Notes: generated from the letters alone by a model not told the origin. A stretch of 64,000 bases of DNA from Perognathus longimembris pacificus (GCF_023159225.1 NC_063172.1:61190828-61254827); one strand, 5' to 3'; counted from the stretch's first letter, positions 45,600 through 59,255 are shown. A program made the numbers and translations.

Positions 45600-48299
45600 A
45601 CAACCACATTTAGACAAGACAAAATCATAAAACAGCTAACACAAAGCCACTGTTTTTAATGTAGAATATGAAATTAAAGTGTTCTTCCTTTTCATCGAAA
45701 TTTATGTATTTGCCATTCTGTGGCACACCCAATGGAAAGGATAGGCCTGCTGTTGGAAATTGGCATAGGTTGTATTTGTGAAGAGAGATGATTGGATCAA
45801 AGACAGTTGCTAGGAAAACTGTAACCCATATAGCTGCCAGCTAGCTGCCTTTGCTACATGCTGGTGGCAGACACTGGGAAATAGAAGGCTTCAAGAAAAA
45901 AAAAGCTGGGGATCTTTTTCTGTTACTGTCATCCTAGGTGAACTGCAGATTTTCTATTACTGTACTTGCAGTCTCTTGCCTGGCAAGCCCCACCGATGGT
46001 CTCCTAAGTTCAAATAATACCATTTTCTCCCTCCTCCTCTCTGTGTGGGAGCAGCTTCCTGCTTTAGCCAATCTCTAGACTTACTCCCCAACTCTTCTCT
46101 GAGTTTCTTGGCTTTTCCTTTATTGTAACACTTCTATTCATTCTATTCTCTTAGTACTTAAATACTTAAATATGGTTTCTCATTTTCTGGTTAGATTCTG
46201 ATATATCTCCTCCCTCCCTTCATCTAAATCTCACAATTTGTTGTAAACAAAATATCCACCTAACTCATTTTAAGCAAAAGGAGAATTTATTACTCAAGCA
46301 TTTATTTGTCATAGAAACTGAGGAAAGGGATTGGGGCGGAGGGGTGGTTAAATCTGCCTAGAACTAGAATTTGTAGCTGCTCTTAAGGAGGAAATACAGT
46401 CAGTTCTTCCTTAATCTTATATTCTTTGCTCTTATGTCTCATTCTTTCTTCATCCCTCCTTATTAACCAGTGTTTTTGGTTTTCCTCTCTGTGGTAGAGA
46501 GGTGATCATTATCAATAACTCCAGAGTTCATATCCCTTTCAGAATAACAGAAATTCTCTTAGCCCAATTCTAAGTTCTTGGACAAGAAAGTTCATTATTT
46601 CAAGTTGGTTCAGGCCCATTCACCCTTTTATTGTGCCAACTTTGGCTATGAGTCAAGAGTCACTTTGTACAACATAGTTACCAAATCAGTAATGGTAGGT
46701 AATGTCCTTAGCTTCTTTCATTATAATGATCAATTCCTTACTCTGTTTATAAACCAATGGCTCCTGAACTTATGATTCTTCTCTGTCTGCATTCTCCCCT
46801 TCTCTTTTACTTTCTCCTAACACATAACAATAATAGATAACAATTTTTTGTCTTTCTGATTCACAAACATTAAAAATACTAATAAGCTGAATGAAAGAGA
46901 ATTGGAGAAAAAGTGGGTAGGCATAAAAGTGAGTACTTTAAACATTGGTAGGCAAGCTATTTGGGACATACTAAGTTTGACATGCCTAATAGACAGAGAG
47001 GAGAAATGCTGAATATGTAGCTGGATGCCCATGGTAGGTAGGGGATTAACTAGAATAGATTCAAGAAAGAGTAGATAGAGATAGAAAATACGGACAATTC
47101 ATTTTGAGGAATTTTGCTAAAATGAGGGGAAAAAAAGGTTATAAGCCGGAAAAGAAATTGAAAGAATGGAATAACCATCAAAATGGGAAAAATTAATTAT
47201 GGCCATTGAGAGAAAGAACTGCTGAAGTGGATCTTTAGCCTAAGTGGGTCTTTCACAGGTGGGAACCTGAGAAAGAACTCTTCTGACTTTCCTCTGTTTC
47301 TGAGTTAAACACAAACCATAGTTATAAACTAAGAGTAAAAATAAGGAAAGTACTGCAAATTTAAAGAGTAAGAAAGTACAGTGTAGTTTCATGGACAAAT
47401 GGACTATAAATGGATTAGAACTAGTGTCCATGAATTTAAATATGAGACTAGTTAACATAGCACTGTGTTTTCTTCCAACCATGTTGAGTTGTTGGATTGG
47501 ACCTGTCGTTTAGCTACAAGAATATGACAAAAGGAATAAAGTGTATTCAGGAATGATAATAAGCAAAAGGAAATGCATTAGGATATCTAGAATGGTATTT
47601 AGAGGGAAGATTTGGCCTTCATTATGGGCAGAAGCAAAGGTATATTTAGAAGTCAGGAAGCAGGAGCCTGCACAGTAGCAGAGGGAAAGTTTTGTTAATT
47701 AACCCTTCCATCTGCTAGAATGAATGGTCACCAGTGACTCTCCTCATGATGTCAATTCCACAGAGGTCATCTGCTTGCCCACATTGTTTTGCTTACCCAA
47801 CCTTTTGTATCGGGCATTCTTGGATCAAATCTGACTATGCATTGAAGAAGTCTTGACGCTCACTGAGCAATGTAAATATTTTGGGGCTGTGGTTAAAAGT
47901 AAACCCATATCTTGTGTCTTTCTGTCCGTGTCTATATCTATCTGTCACCTCTCCTCTCCCTGCCCTCTTGCTCCTTTCCCTTTCTTTTGTGAGTAGAAAC
48001 AATAGATTTATGAAAAGGCTTCTGTGTTAAAAGTCTTGTTGGTACATACAACTTTCTTCATTAATACATTCCTTTTAAGTATTATTTAAATAGCATTTAT
48101 ACATACATAGAAGACCAAAAGAAGATACTGTTAGAACAGAAAGGCACAGTGCACATGTGCATCTGACTATACAAAATATTATTTATCAAAATGAACTCTA
48201 GAAAATGGAAATGAGGTTTTTTGCTTTTTTGTTTGTTTATGTGTCTTTGTGAGTGTAAGGTAAGGCACAGAAATGCAGCAATGGTATTCACTGGACTCT

Positions 48300-48399
48300 G
48301 TTGAAAATGAACTATGTAACTTGTGGATGGGGATGGGAGGGGGAAAGCTGAGAGAGAGCCAGGGAAGGAGTGACATTGTCCATAAAGAAATGTACTCTT
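48300..48399 (+). mobile_element. L1 3' UTR fragment, left part
   Basis: 'gaaaatgaactatgtaac', 'ggatggggatgggagg' and 'gagagagccagggaagg' as in 42562-42735; interrupted at 48399 by a SINE and resumed at 48653. Confidence 0.65.
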
Positions 48400-48637
48400 A
48401 CTTTTGTTCTTTTGGTCAATTGTGGAGCTTGAACTCAGGGCCTGGGCACTGTCCGTGAACTCTTTTGCTCAAGGGTAGGTCTCTACCACTTCCAGCCACA
48501 GCTCTACTTCTGGTTTTCTGGTGCTTAACTAGAGATGAGTCTCATGGATTTTCCTGGCAGGCTGGCTTTGAGCCAGATTCTCAGATCTCAGCCTCCTGAG
48601 TAGCTAGGAATATAGGAATGGCCCATTAGCGCCGGGC
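48400..48637 (-). mobile_element. B1/tRNA-like composite SINE nested in an L1 3' UTR
   Basis: TSD aagaaatgtactctt at 48385-48399 and 48638-48652, perfect. Starts 'gcgccgggc'. Confidence 0.92.
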
Positions 48638-48652
48638 AAGAAATGTACTCTT

Positions 48653-48712
48653 GAGTTATGTAACTGTAACCCTTCTGTACATCACCTTTATAATGATAAT
48701 TTTTAAGTTTAT
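48653..48712 (+). mobile_element. L1 3' UTR fragment, right part
   Basis: 'gagttatgtaactgtaacc ... ctgtacatcacctttataatgataat' is the terminal part of the fragment begun at 48300. Confidence 0.65.
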
Positions 48713-49111
48713 ACTACACTTAGCCAGTTTTTTTCCCTCAGGTATTTCATTATCATGTTATTGGTAGGTGGTATTTTTATGTGTGTCCCTACCCTGTGGC
48801 CTTAGATGTGAATATATTTTATGTTAGTGTTGTGTATACATAATCATATAGGTAAATGCTACAAATGGTTTTATGTGACATGTTATAGTTTTGCATTTTT
48901 CTTTCTAGTACACCATGACTCCTGAGTTAGTCTTCTCTAGATTTCCTGTGTCTAAAGCCTCAGAAACATGACGACCATCACCATTTTTTGGCACTGAATG
49001 TGGTCTAGAATGGAATAAGTGTTAAAATGTAGAGTTTTATATTGTGGGTAAACAAATTACCTTTCTTACATGTCTTATAGTAGAAGGAATTATAGGAGGG
49101 GTTGAAATGGA

Positions 49112-49230
49112 TTTTTTTTTTTTTTGACATAGGGTTTAACTATGTAGTTTAAGCTAGCCTCCAACAGGGAATCCTCCTGCTTTAGTCTACAAAGTGCTGA
49201 CGTCACAGGTGTGAACCACCACATCCAGTT
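49112..49230 (-). mobile_element. B1-like SINE
   Basis: T14 tract, 'aactatgtagtttaagctag', 'caggtgtgaaccaccac'. Confidence 0.75.
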
Positions 49231-49853
49231 AACTAAATGAGAATCTGACATTGGGCTGTATATCCTTTTCCGGGAAACTAGAAGCAATTTTTCTCCCTGG
49301 GTTACTAACATCTCTAGAGACCATATGTGCCTTTCCATCTTTTACATGATTTTGATGTAAATGCGATTAGAAACATACCTCAGGAAATAATGTTTTCAGA
49401 ATCTTCTTTTTCTTCTGAAATTATCCCCTGTTCTTCTCCTGTTTGCATAATTAAATGAGTGTTTTCTAAAAAAATGGTAAGTACAAGTAAAAAGGGAAAA
49501 AAAGAAACTTGTAAAAGTCTGTATTCCTTTAGCCTCCTTTAATCATTGAAATAGGTAGTAAGTTGGAAAACATATACAGAAAATTAATTCCAGCATTCAC
49601 TGCTGAAAATATGGAAACACCATATGAAGCAATTTAAGCCTTATTAAGTGAAGACTACAGTCCATCGATATCTAGTATGTCAGACTTTCATATCATTAAT
49701 ATTTTTTAAATGTGTCTAGCTTAAGTTAGCACCTCTGCCTTAACCTAGGTAGTTTCTAAGGATAACAGTTGTATTTGTCTGAGTTGATCTGTATATCATA
49801 TAGCATAGCATATTCTGGAAATAAGCATTCTGTGTTTTAATCCTTGAATGTGA

Positions 49854-50072
<219 letters not shown>

Positions 50073-50694
50073 TAAACCCTACAGCCATGTAATAAAATAT
50101 AGGAAGAGAAGGTTGTTGTTGGTTTTTTTGTTGTTGTTGTTTTACTTTGGTGGTCTTTTCAAGAAGTCTTCCTCAAGGTATTGGAAATTCGTGTTTTTAA
50201 ACTCGGGGAGTATTTTGTTATTATGGAAATTGAAATGGTCCAGAAACTTTTTAAGAAAAATAATCAAATGTCTAAAGTATATATGAAGTAAAATAAGAAC
50301 TTACCATGAAGCTTATTAATTTAAGTATGGTTTAGTCTAACCACCCGTTAAAGCCACCTTGCTCCTAATGTCATAATTTTGTCATTTCCCTGTTCAGTGA
50401 GCACCTGCTATCGGCCAGGCTATATGGTTTTTAATTACGGTTTTTCATCTGAAGTCCAAAATATGAAAATGTTTTCTTGGTGACTATTTTTCTTTTCTCC
50501 CTCCTTACATATGTAAAGTAACATTACATTATATATACTATGGATGCCCTAAGGTAGCTGTTTTCAAACTTGGTGATTTCAGAACTCAATAATGATCACA
50601 AACAGTTTAGCTTATATGGCTTACAGCTATAAGTATTCACTGTATTAAAAAGTAAAGCTGAGAAGTACTTTAAGATATTCAGTCTTTTATTTTT

Positions 50695-50782
50695 TTCCTT
50701 TGTGATTCTGTGGATCTAACCCAGATATAGTTACATATATGGTCAGCAAATGTACCTTACCACTAATCTATACCCTCAGCCC
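50695..50782 (-). mobile_element. ID-like SINE monomer, degenerate
   Basis: 'gtggatctaacccagat' and 'taccctcagccc'. Confidence 0.4.
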
Positions 50783-51461
50783 CTGTTCATTTAAAAATAA
50801 CAGTATTAAACTCATTACTTAATAAGGTAAACAATACAATTTAATAAAAATTAACTGTACTTTTCAAAAACAAAGACCAACTATATTTTGTAGTGAGAAG
50901 AGTGGTATCATGTTACGATTTTGAAATCTCTCTACTGTCTACCTAACACAAGACACTGGATTCTCGTATCTGCTTCTGCATTGAGTCTTACATGATTTTA
51001 GTTGAAGTATATGAAGAAAATCCAGCCTCACACAAATAGGTACGTAGGAAAAAGAACCACATGAACTCTTAAAGATTCTCAGGGACTCCTGGGGGATCTG
51101 AGATCACACTTTGATCATACCACTACTTTAGGGCATTAGGACTTTTCCACAGAACCCCAGATGAAAAACCCCAAAAGATAATCACTAATGAAATAGTAAA
51201 ATATGGAGTATGTGATCATCTTATATACCCCTGGTCTGTTTCTCCTAGTGACTTAATTTTAGTTTCTGATTTTTTCTGTACAGCAACAATTACAAGAAGG
51301 AACTGTGGGAAATGCCTAGTCTCAGAGACTGGATATTTGAGACCCAGCAAGTAAAGGCAATTGAAGGGCCCTAGTTTTCTCATATTTCCTATGTATCCTA
51401 TAGTTGTCTTTTTAAGGGTAAACTCTGCATCTCTATTCTGTTCAGCTAGAATTCTCTATTG

Positions 51462-51668
51462 TTTTGTTTTGTTTTTTGCCAGTCCTGGAGCTTGAACTCA
51501 GGGCCTGTGCACTGTCCCTGGCTTCTCTTTGCTCAAGGCCAGCACTCTACCACTTGGAGCCACAGTATCACTTCCCAGCTTTTTCTGTATATGTGGTGCT
51601 GAGGAATCAAACTCAGGGCTTCATGTATACAAGGCGAGCACTTTACCACTAGGCCGAATGCCCGGCCC
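51462..51668 (-). mobile_element. IDL-Geo-like dimeric SINE with TSD
   Basis: ctagaattctctattg at 51446-51461 is repeated with one change at 51669-51684. Confidence 0.9.
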
Positions 51669-51835
51669 CTAGAGTTCTCTATTGAACTCTTAGTTTTCTC
51701 GCTTTATGACTTCCTCCTCTCTAGTGAAGATTCATATTATTTCTTAAGTATCCTCCCTGAGCCTAAAGCACCTCAAAACTTGATTTTCATTCTCTCAGAA
51801 GGATTTCAAAACTGTTTGAAAGGCTTAGGATGGAG

Positions 51836-51836
<1 letters not shown>

Positions 51837-51875
<39 letters not shown>
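51837..51875. repeat. (GT)n microsatellite
   Basis: About 19 units before an ID remnant. Confidence 0.95.
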
Positions 51876-51877
<2 letters not shown>

Positions 51878-51941
51878 CAGAGATAGAATTATGCTTGCCT
51901 ACATGTTCCAGGTACAAGGTTCAATACCTACTACTGCCAAA
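51876..51941 (+). mobile_element. ID-like fragment after (GT)n
   Basis: 'atgcttgcctacatgttcc' and 'aaggttcaatacctac'. Confidence 0.5.
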
Positions 51942-52759
51942 AAAAGAAAAGATACATATAACATCTTTTTCTAAAAGTTTAATATTATGACCTCCAACCA
52001 AAGGGAGGTAGTTTCTATTTCTTTATTGAGAGGGTTTGTTTTCAGAACTGATTTATGTAAACTAGATTGCTTTCTTCCCTAATGACTTAGTCCCAAACAC
52101 ATCATTTAGGCTAGTGTCGTATAAACTAGACTACTTGCTATGCTTAATAAAGTTTTCATACCTTAAGAACATGACAACTTGCTTTGCTTGACATTCTTCT
52201 TTTTTCCTTTTAACACCAACACAGGTTTTCTTTCCTGAAGTCTTTTAGATACCCATGGGAATAGATATTTTTTCCACGATACTTTACCTATACTTTTATT
52301 TAAAAATTGTAGTTTTTTGTTCACATATTCATCCTCTTTATGGTGAGGGAAGAAACTAAGTGTATGTTATTTAGTTTTGCATCTTGCATTCTTTGCTCAG
52401 TGACAGATACAGTGTTTGGTAAATGTTACTGAACTAATAAGTATAGAATCTCATTTTGAGTTGAAAAGGGTGATATTCATCAAGATACATTCATAAACTA
52501 CTAAATGGTAGTTCTTCTGTACAACTACAGATAATTTACAACTTAATGTAATTTCTAAAACTTTTTTAAAAAGTTAAGTAGAAAAAAGTTTTTAAGCAGA
52601 ACCATTCTGTCTAAGCAAGTTGTAGCATCGTTGATTAGTCAGGAAACATCTTCCAAGTGCATAGTTTCAAAAAAAGAAAAATTAATAATGATTCCTCTGC
52701 TATCTTTTAGGCACAAACTACCTCATTTTGTAATTGTAGCTTTTTTGTTCTTTTCTTGC

Positions 52760-52774
52760 CGGGGGGGGGGGGGG
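52760..52774. repeat. Poly-G tract
   Basis: G15-like run, interrupted only at its end. Confidence 0.85.
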
Positions 52775-52777
52775 TGG

Positions 52778-52853
52778 TTCTGTAAAGGGATTTAACTCAA
52801 GGCTTCATGTTTGCTAGGCAGGCATTTGACCACTTGAGCCATAGCCCCAGCCC
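52778..52853 (-). mobile_element. ID-like SINE monomer
   Basis: 'ggatttaactcaaggcttc' and 'ccatagccccagccc'. Confidence 0.65.
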
Positions 52854-52861
52854 TTTGTTGC

Positions 52862-53093
52862 TTTTCCTTTTTTTTTTTCCTGTCCTTGGCTAGCTTGAAC
52901 CACAGATGGCTTATATATGCGGCTCCAAAGCTGCGCTCACAGTCTGGTGCCACCAAGCTCAACTTGGTTGAGATGAGGTGCTTCCTAAGTTGTTTGCTTG
53001 GACTGACTTGTCTGGAACCAGGATCTTCCCAGTTGTCTACCTTTTGAGTAGCTGATATCGCAGGTGTATGACACTGTGCCTAACACTTGTCTA
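52862..53093 (-). mobile_element. Degenerate SINE composite ending in a B1-like segment
   Basis: T-rich start and 'ttttgagtagctgatatcgc' B1-like end; the middle is not recognised. Confidence 0.4.
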
Positions 53094-53455
53094 TTGTTCC
53101 GTCCTGAAAATATTGCCTAAACATGAGCAAGCCCTTCATTCCCTGGTTTTCTCTTTTGTAAAATCTTGTTCTTAAGGTCTTTGAGTTTATTTTCTTCCAG
53201 AAGAGATCTTTAAAAAGGACTCTCAAATAACTTACTAATACCCTCTGTTTGTACTTCCTCTGGGAGGACAGAGTAGTGATTTTCTTCCTCTGTGTCTAGA
53301 AGAGAAAGATTCTCATGCCCTTGAACACATCATAATCTCTACTAAAGAATTCCAGAGTTCTTAGAATGCATGGTTTTAGGAACCAGTGAACAATTCCTGA
53401 TTTTAAAGACTGGTGGGAAACGTGTTATTTTATTTCTTTTGAAAGTAATTTTTTA

Positions 53456-53580
53456 GCCAAGCATGTTGGTCATGCTTCTTGGTCCAGCACTGAGGAGACT
53501 AAGGCAGAAGGCTCGTTAAGTTTGAGGTCAGCCTGAACTACATTTCAAGTTCAAGGCCAACCAGGGCTGAAGAAAAGGAA
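53456..53580 (+). mobile_element. B1-like SINE
   Basis: 'gccaagcatgttggtcatgc' and 'tttgaggtcagcctgaacta'. Confidence 0.72.
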
Positions 53581-53594
53581 AGTTGTATTTTGCT

Positions 53595-53773
53595 TGGCCT
53601 GGTAGCTCAAGGCTAGACTTGAGACATGCCTCCAGCCTGGCTTTTTGCTTATTAATTGAAGATGGAATCTCAGAGCCTTACCTGCCTGTTCTTTCTTTGA
53701 ACCACAATTCCCTGATCTTATCTTCCTGAGTAGCTAAAATTACTTGTGTGAGCCACCATCCATCTGCCCAGCT
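53595..53773 (-). mobile_element. B1/tRNA-like composite SINE, 3'-truncated
   Basis: Part of the tRNA-like half is missing. Confidence 0.7.
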
Positions 53774-53839
53774 AGAAAGTTATTTCTTGACACTTTGTTT
53801 TAGAGATTTGTGTTCTTCAAAAATAAGTATATATGAACA

Positions 53840-53862
53840 TATAATATATATATATATATTTA
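53840..53862. repeat. (TA)n
   Basis: Short AT alternation in intron 3. Confidence 0.8.
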
Positions 53863-54759
53863 TATCTGCCAGTAGATAACTTTGGTGCTCTTAATGCTAT
53901 CAAGTAAGTTTTGCAGCTGGAAGCAACTATAAAAATCTATCAGTAATTCCCGTAAGGAGACTTTTTTTTTTAAAGCAAAGCGAAATGTGTCTTTTTTCAG
54001 ATTAAGTGAAGAACAAACCCATTTCCTGTCCACTCACTGGTAGAAGAGGGGCAGAGAAGTCTGTTCTCTGTTAGGCCCTATCCAACTTTTTACTGACACT
54101 GTTCTCTCATTCATTTTTTGCCTTTTATTACTCTTTCATTTGTCTCCCCAGGACATTGGAGGAAATGTCTAACACCCTCCAAAATTTATAGTATGGAAAT
54201 TGTAATTAAGTACCTAAGTCTACCAACTTCCCTCTAAACATTTTAGATTTACAAATGTTATGCTCATCAAGTAAGAGCTAATGAAATTATTGGCAAAATT
54301 CTGTGGACACTTAAAAGCTGCTTTTCAGCAAATCATGGGCATGTTTTTTTTTAATCTCTTGACTTCTTATATTTTGACCTCTTATCAAAAAGTTGAGTAT
54401 TTTCTGTCAGTAGGCCTGAAAGGTACCTTGAACCAATGGCTGGAAACTAATCTTGCCTCCTTTTGGTACTCTCCACACAGCCTTACCCCATAGAATGACT
54501 TTTGCTTCCTTTGACGCTAGTCATCAACCTTTTCTTAGACAGCTACAAGAACAGGAAATTATCTCAGACATTTCATTCTCTTCTGATGATCACCTTCTTC
54601 CTGGGCATCTGGCCTTTTTGTAGTTGTTTGTTTGTTTGTTTTCCTCCAGTTGCCTTTATTTAACAGCAAGCAGCATTTTTTAAAAATCTGAAGTTGGGGA
54701 TGGTCTCTCTGAAGTCATTTTTTCTCAGTAAATATTCCAGCATTTGTGTCGGGGAGAAG

Positions 54760-54957
54760 GGTGAGAGTAGTACTGAGGCTTGAACTCAGGGCCTGGGTAT
54801 TGTTCCTTAGGTTTTCCCCTCAAGACTGGTGCTCTACCACTTGAGCCACAGTTTCTCAAGTGCTTACTTTGAGCTAAGACTTAAAGACTTTTCTGTTCCT
54901 AGATCTCAGCCTTTGGGTAGCTAGGATTACAAGTGTGAACCACTGGCACCTGGCCCT
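54760..54957 (-). mobile_element. B1/tRNA-like composite SINE with deletion
   Basis: Linker shortened; ends 'cactggcacctggccc'. Confidence 0.8.
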
Positions 54958-55811
54958 GCAACATTTTAAAGCATTCAATAACCACTGTTCTTTCTAGGTA
55001 TTTACCCCTCTAGTTCATCTTCTCCGAATCTGCTTTAGTTTCTATAGGAAACTTCTTTCAGAGATCCAGATTTAAGTAGTCCAGGTTAATATTTGCCCCA
55101 TCCTCTCAATAGTGAGGCAGCCTAAAAATCAGTTTGCTTCTCTGAAATTTGTCACTCAGAAGTCTTGCTCATTCATAAAGTTTTCAAAATCATGTAATGA
55201 TAGGAATTTTACAAGTATCAGAGAGCTAATGCTTAAACAGTGTACAATTTTTTGTTTTGTTATTACCTGTTTTACATAGCTGGAGTTTTGAGATAGACAA
55301 CTAGAAATGAAAACTAAGAGAAGTATTCTGGTAATATTGACTCACCTAGATCTTAATTTTCTAGTTTTATTGGCTCTTGGATCAATCATGATAACATATT
55401 TCATTTCCTACTGTAAATACATTTCATTACTCTGAATTAGACTGTCCCTCAAGGAGAACTAAAGAGGAAAAGCACATTTGAACAGTATGTTCCTTTTTTC
55501 CTAATCAATAGTATTAGGACCAAAAGACTTTGCAAAAGTGCTTATAGATATGTGAGGAGAAAATCATAACAGAAAACTATAGTAGGCAAACTCTAGCTTT
55601 GTGGAAAAAAAATTCGAGGTTGAATCTAATTCTCTAAGGGAATAAAAATTCTACAGATGGAGGAAGGAGAATAGTTTTCCAGGCAGGGAGTTAAGGACAT
55701 ACATAAAAGCAATAATTGTCAGGTACCAGTGGGGAGAAAATGAATTATATGAAAAAGCATATTTATCTGTATACGTATTTATTGGTTTTTTTGTTTTCTT
55801 TTGGTTTGCTT

Positions 55812-55928
55812 TTTTAAGAGTCTCGCTAGATAGTAAGATAGATATTACAGGATAGCCTTAAATGTATGATCTCCTATCTCAGCCTCCCACACACCTGAGA
55901 GTACAGGTATGTAACATCTCACCTGGCT
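55812..55928 (-). mobile_element. B1-like SINE, degenerate
   Basis: 'agagtctcgctagatag' and 'gagagtacaggtatgt'. Confidence 0.6.
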
Positions 55929-56179
55929 ACGAAACACTTATTAAGAAAAAAGTTCTGAAGTCAGATTCTCAAGAGTTTAGAACTTTAATCCAAGCAAGCT
56001 ACTTTAAAATTTTGGAGCAATGCCACAATCTATGTAAAGTTTTGTCGAGAAAATAGAGGAAAGATTATCACAAGTTGCCAGCCTGGTTACTACAAAATTG
56101 ATGTCAACACAGATGGGGGAAAGCAAATTTAGGTGAACCGTTAATTTGGCTATTGTAAATAGGGGTTTTCATTTTTTGC

Positions 56180-56197
56180 GGGGGGGGGGGGGGGGGT
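56180..56197. repeat. Poly-G tract
   Basis: About G18, at the 3' border of an antisense SINE. Confidence 0.85.
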
Positions 56198-56414
56198 TGT
56201 GGGGCATGAACTCTGGGTCTGGGTTCTGTCCCTGAGCTCTTCAGCTGAAGGCTAGCACTCTGCCACTTGAGCTACAGCACCACTTCCAGTTTTCTGGTGG
56301 TTCACTGGAGATAAGAGCCTCAGGGACTTTCTGCCAGGGCTGGCTTTGAACTGTGATCCTCAGATCTCAGCTTCCGAATAGCTAGGATTACAGACTTGAG
56401 CCAGTGGCACCCTG
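56197..56414 (-). mobile_element. B1/tRNA-like composite SINE
   Basis: Preceded by a G18 run. Confidence 0.85.
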
Positions 56415-56606
56415 TGTAAGTTTTAAATGATGCAAATGATCAAGTTTCTTTGATTTAGTGACTCTCACTTGGAAAGTGAAGGTCTCTCAAACTTTTGCAC
56501 AAATGTTCCATCACTGGTTCTAATGCAAAGTGCTTTTGAAAATGTGCCTGCCTATTAGCTGAAGGCCAACTTACTATGCTTATTTGGGTATCATAGTGAC
56601 ATTTTT

Positions 56607-56844
56607 TTTGTGTGTGTTTTTTTGTTTTGTTTTGTTTTGTTTTTGTTTTTTGGCCAGTCCTGGGCCTTGGACTCAGGGCCTGAGCACCATCCCTGGCTTC
56701 TTCCCGCTCAAGGCTAGCATTCTGCCACCTGAGCCACAGCGCCCCTTCTGGCCGTTTTCCATATATGTGGTGCTGGGGAATCGAACCTAGAGCTTCATGT
56801 GTAGGAGGCAAGCACTCTTGCCACTAGGCCATATTCCCAGCCCC
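56607..56844 (-). mobile_element. Young IDL-Geo-like SINE with TSD
   Basis: catagtgacattttt at 56592-56606 and 56845-56859. The A-tail complement has grown to a (gtttt)n run. Confidence 0.92.
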
Positions 56845-57059
56845 CATAGTGACATTTTTAAGCAGCCAACCACCATTGTTTTTGGTTTGTTTGGGTTTTA
56901 GCTGCAAGACGTTCATGTTCTGTTCACACCCCTAATTCTGGTTGCTTTATTTTATGATGCTTATCCAGCCATTCTCTTTTTCAGTAAATGCATTTTTCTT
57001 TTTTATGTGCTGAGCTACTATCAGAAATACCTTATTACGAAGATTTCTGTCTTATGATG

Positions 57060-57296
57060 AAAGTGAACTATGCAACTCAAGGGCAGTGGTGGGAGAAAGG
57101 AAATGAGCAAAAAAGAGGGAACAGATGATACTAAGCAGAAGGAAAGCAATGTACATAGCACCCAATCTGGAAGAAACTGTTTTATTGTAAATGTTCATAG
57201 AGTTCATAAGCTTTGTGGATTAGAATGATGATGTCCATCATTGGGAGGTTAAACTGTGTATCTGTGAAATTTACATAGTTAATTTCAATAAAGAAA
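57060..57296 (+). mobile_element. Probable L1 3' UTR fragment
   Basis: 'aagtgaactatgcaactcaa' and 'ggtgggagaaaggaaatgagc' recall the L1 3' UTR start, and it ends 'ttcaataaagaaaaaaaag'. The middle is unlike the other copies. Confidence 0.4.
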
Positions 57297-57549
57297 AAAA
57301 AGAGAAACTGCAAAGTAAACCTGTGACTTAAAGTTCACATTTTAGATTATAGTGGAACTGTCTATTATGAAAGAAACACCCAGACTTTGAAGTCTGGAGA
57401 TTAAGGCCTTTAAGAAAAACCTGTCTTCTTGCTGTGCCATGTACAGGAGAGAGGTCAAAGTGCCATCCACTGGCTTGAGAGCTGTTTAAACCATGAGCAG
57501 AAGGGAACGTATTCTGAAGCCCAAACTCCAGGAAACTGTTTAAACAAGC

Positions 57550-57753
57550 ACTGGGCACCTGTAGATCACACGTGTAATTCTAGCTATTTGAGAAGCTGAG
57601 ATCTAGATCAAAGCCACCTTGGGAAGACAAACCTGAAAGACTTTTATAGTTCAATTAACCAGCAATTAACCGGAAGTGGAAGGCTCTGGCTTATGTGGTT
57701 GAACATTATTAATCTTGAGTGAAAAAGCTAAGAGAAAATGCAAGCCCCAGTAC
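57550..57753 (+). mobile_element. B1/tRNA-like composite SINE
   Basis: Diverged; 3' end passes into (CA)n. Confidence 0.75.
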
Positions 57754-57789
57754 ACACACACACATGCACACGCACACACACGCACACAA
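57752..57789. repeat. (CA)n imperfect
   Basis: cacaca with g and t interruptions after a SINE. Confidence 0.85.
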
Positions 57790-58042
57790 CTTCTAAAACC
57801 AACCAGCCTGAATTCAAATCCTGGCTTCTCTTATTGAGAATCTTATTGTCACTGAACCTCAGCTTTCCTTATACATGAATGATGGGACACTTTGCTTGTT
57901 GAATTGTGATGATTAACTTTTAATAAGCACAGAACACCTTGTGTGTGTACTCAATAAATAATAAATTATTTAGAATAAAACGTAACATTTTTTATAGTGA
58001 AGAGAACTAAATGTAGCTTCTATTTTTCTTAAGGTAACATTC

Positions 58043-58239
58043 CTTTTTTTTGCTATCTCTGGTGCTTTAACTCAGGGCTTGAGCACTGTCCCTGGCTTCT
58101 TTTTGCTCAAGGCTAGCACTCTACCTCTTGAGCCACAGCGCCACTCCCGGCCTTTTCTGTTTATGTGGTGCTGAGGAATTGAACCCAGGGCTTCGTGCAT
58201 GCTAGGCAAGTACTACTGCTAAGCCACATTCCCAACCCG
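58043..58239 (-). mobile_element. IDL-Geo-like dimeric SINE with TSD
   Basis: aggtaacattc at 58032-58042 and 58240-58250. Confidence 0.9.
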
Positions 58240-59039
58240 AGGTAACATTCTTTTCCACAATGTAGGTCATCAGTTTAGACAGTTTAGACTTTTTAAAAAA
58301 CAAATTATTTTGTTTTAGTATGTATGGTCAAGAACATTCACCACTGTATTGCTTTTGGGCAGTTAATTTGGATATGTTTATAGAGAAGCCATAACAAAAC
58401 ACTACTGTACAAGGTTTATCAAGGCTGCCAATAGCATTACCAGAAACCAGGCAAAGTATCTGTTTCTCATACAAGAAGTCACGCTCCTGAAATCTGTAAA
58501 CTCTTCTGAATATGGATCTTCATTTACTATAAAACAACCATAAATTTTAAGATTCATGGCTAAATTTATAGTCTTTTGTTGAAATGCTTTTTTAAATTTG
58601 CTTGTGTTTATATCTGATTTTATATTAATAAGCAAAATCCAGATTCAGGAGTGACATTGATCAAGACGCATAGTACTTATAATATGACATAGGAGATTAT
58701 AGCTGCTTGTGTAACTGCTTAATAAAACTATTTTTTAAATTCAGATTCAGTGGATTCAGTATGAATTAGTGCATTGTAGAAGTCATTTCCGTACTGGAAC
58801 ATATTTTCTGTTCTTTGCAGAAGAATGTGAATGGTTTATAGGAGTTTGCTTTTTTTTCTTTTCCTAAGTTTATTTCCCTTTTTGTTGTTTTGTCATATCT
58901 GATCTATAATGCTAGCTTCAGTTTTACCTATAATAACTTTTTAATTTTGTGTTATTATAAAAGTGGTATACAGAGGGATTACAGTTGCATAACTATAGTA
59001 ATTTGCCTAGCATATATATTCTTTTTTAACTCCCTTTGT

Positions 59040-59255
59040 AGAATGTTTCAAGGCTCGGAGCCTAGGTGCTGCTCTAAGCTTGTGCTCACAGCTAGTTCTC
59101 TACACTTGAGCTACGGTTCAATTACAGCTTTTTTTGTGCTTAATTGGAGATAAGAGTCTCACAGACTTTCCTGCTTGGGCTGGTGTTGAACCATGATTCT
59201 CAGATCTCAGTCTCCTGAGTAGCTAGGATTACAGATGTGAGCCACCACCCAGCTA
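59040..59255 (-). mobile_element. B1/tRNA-like composite SINE
   Basis: Both halves, diverged at the 3' end. Confidence 0.8.
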
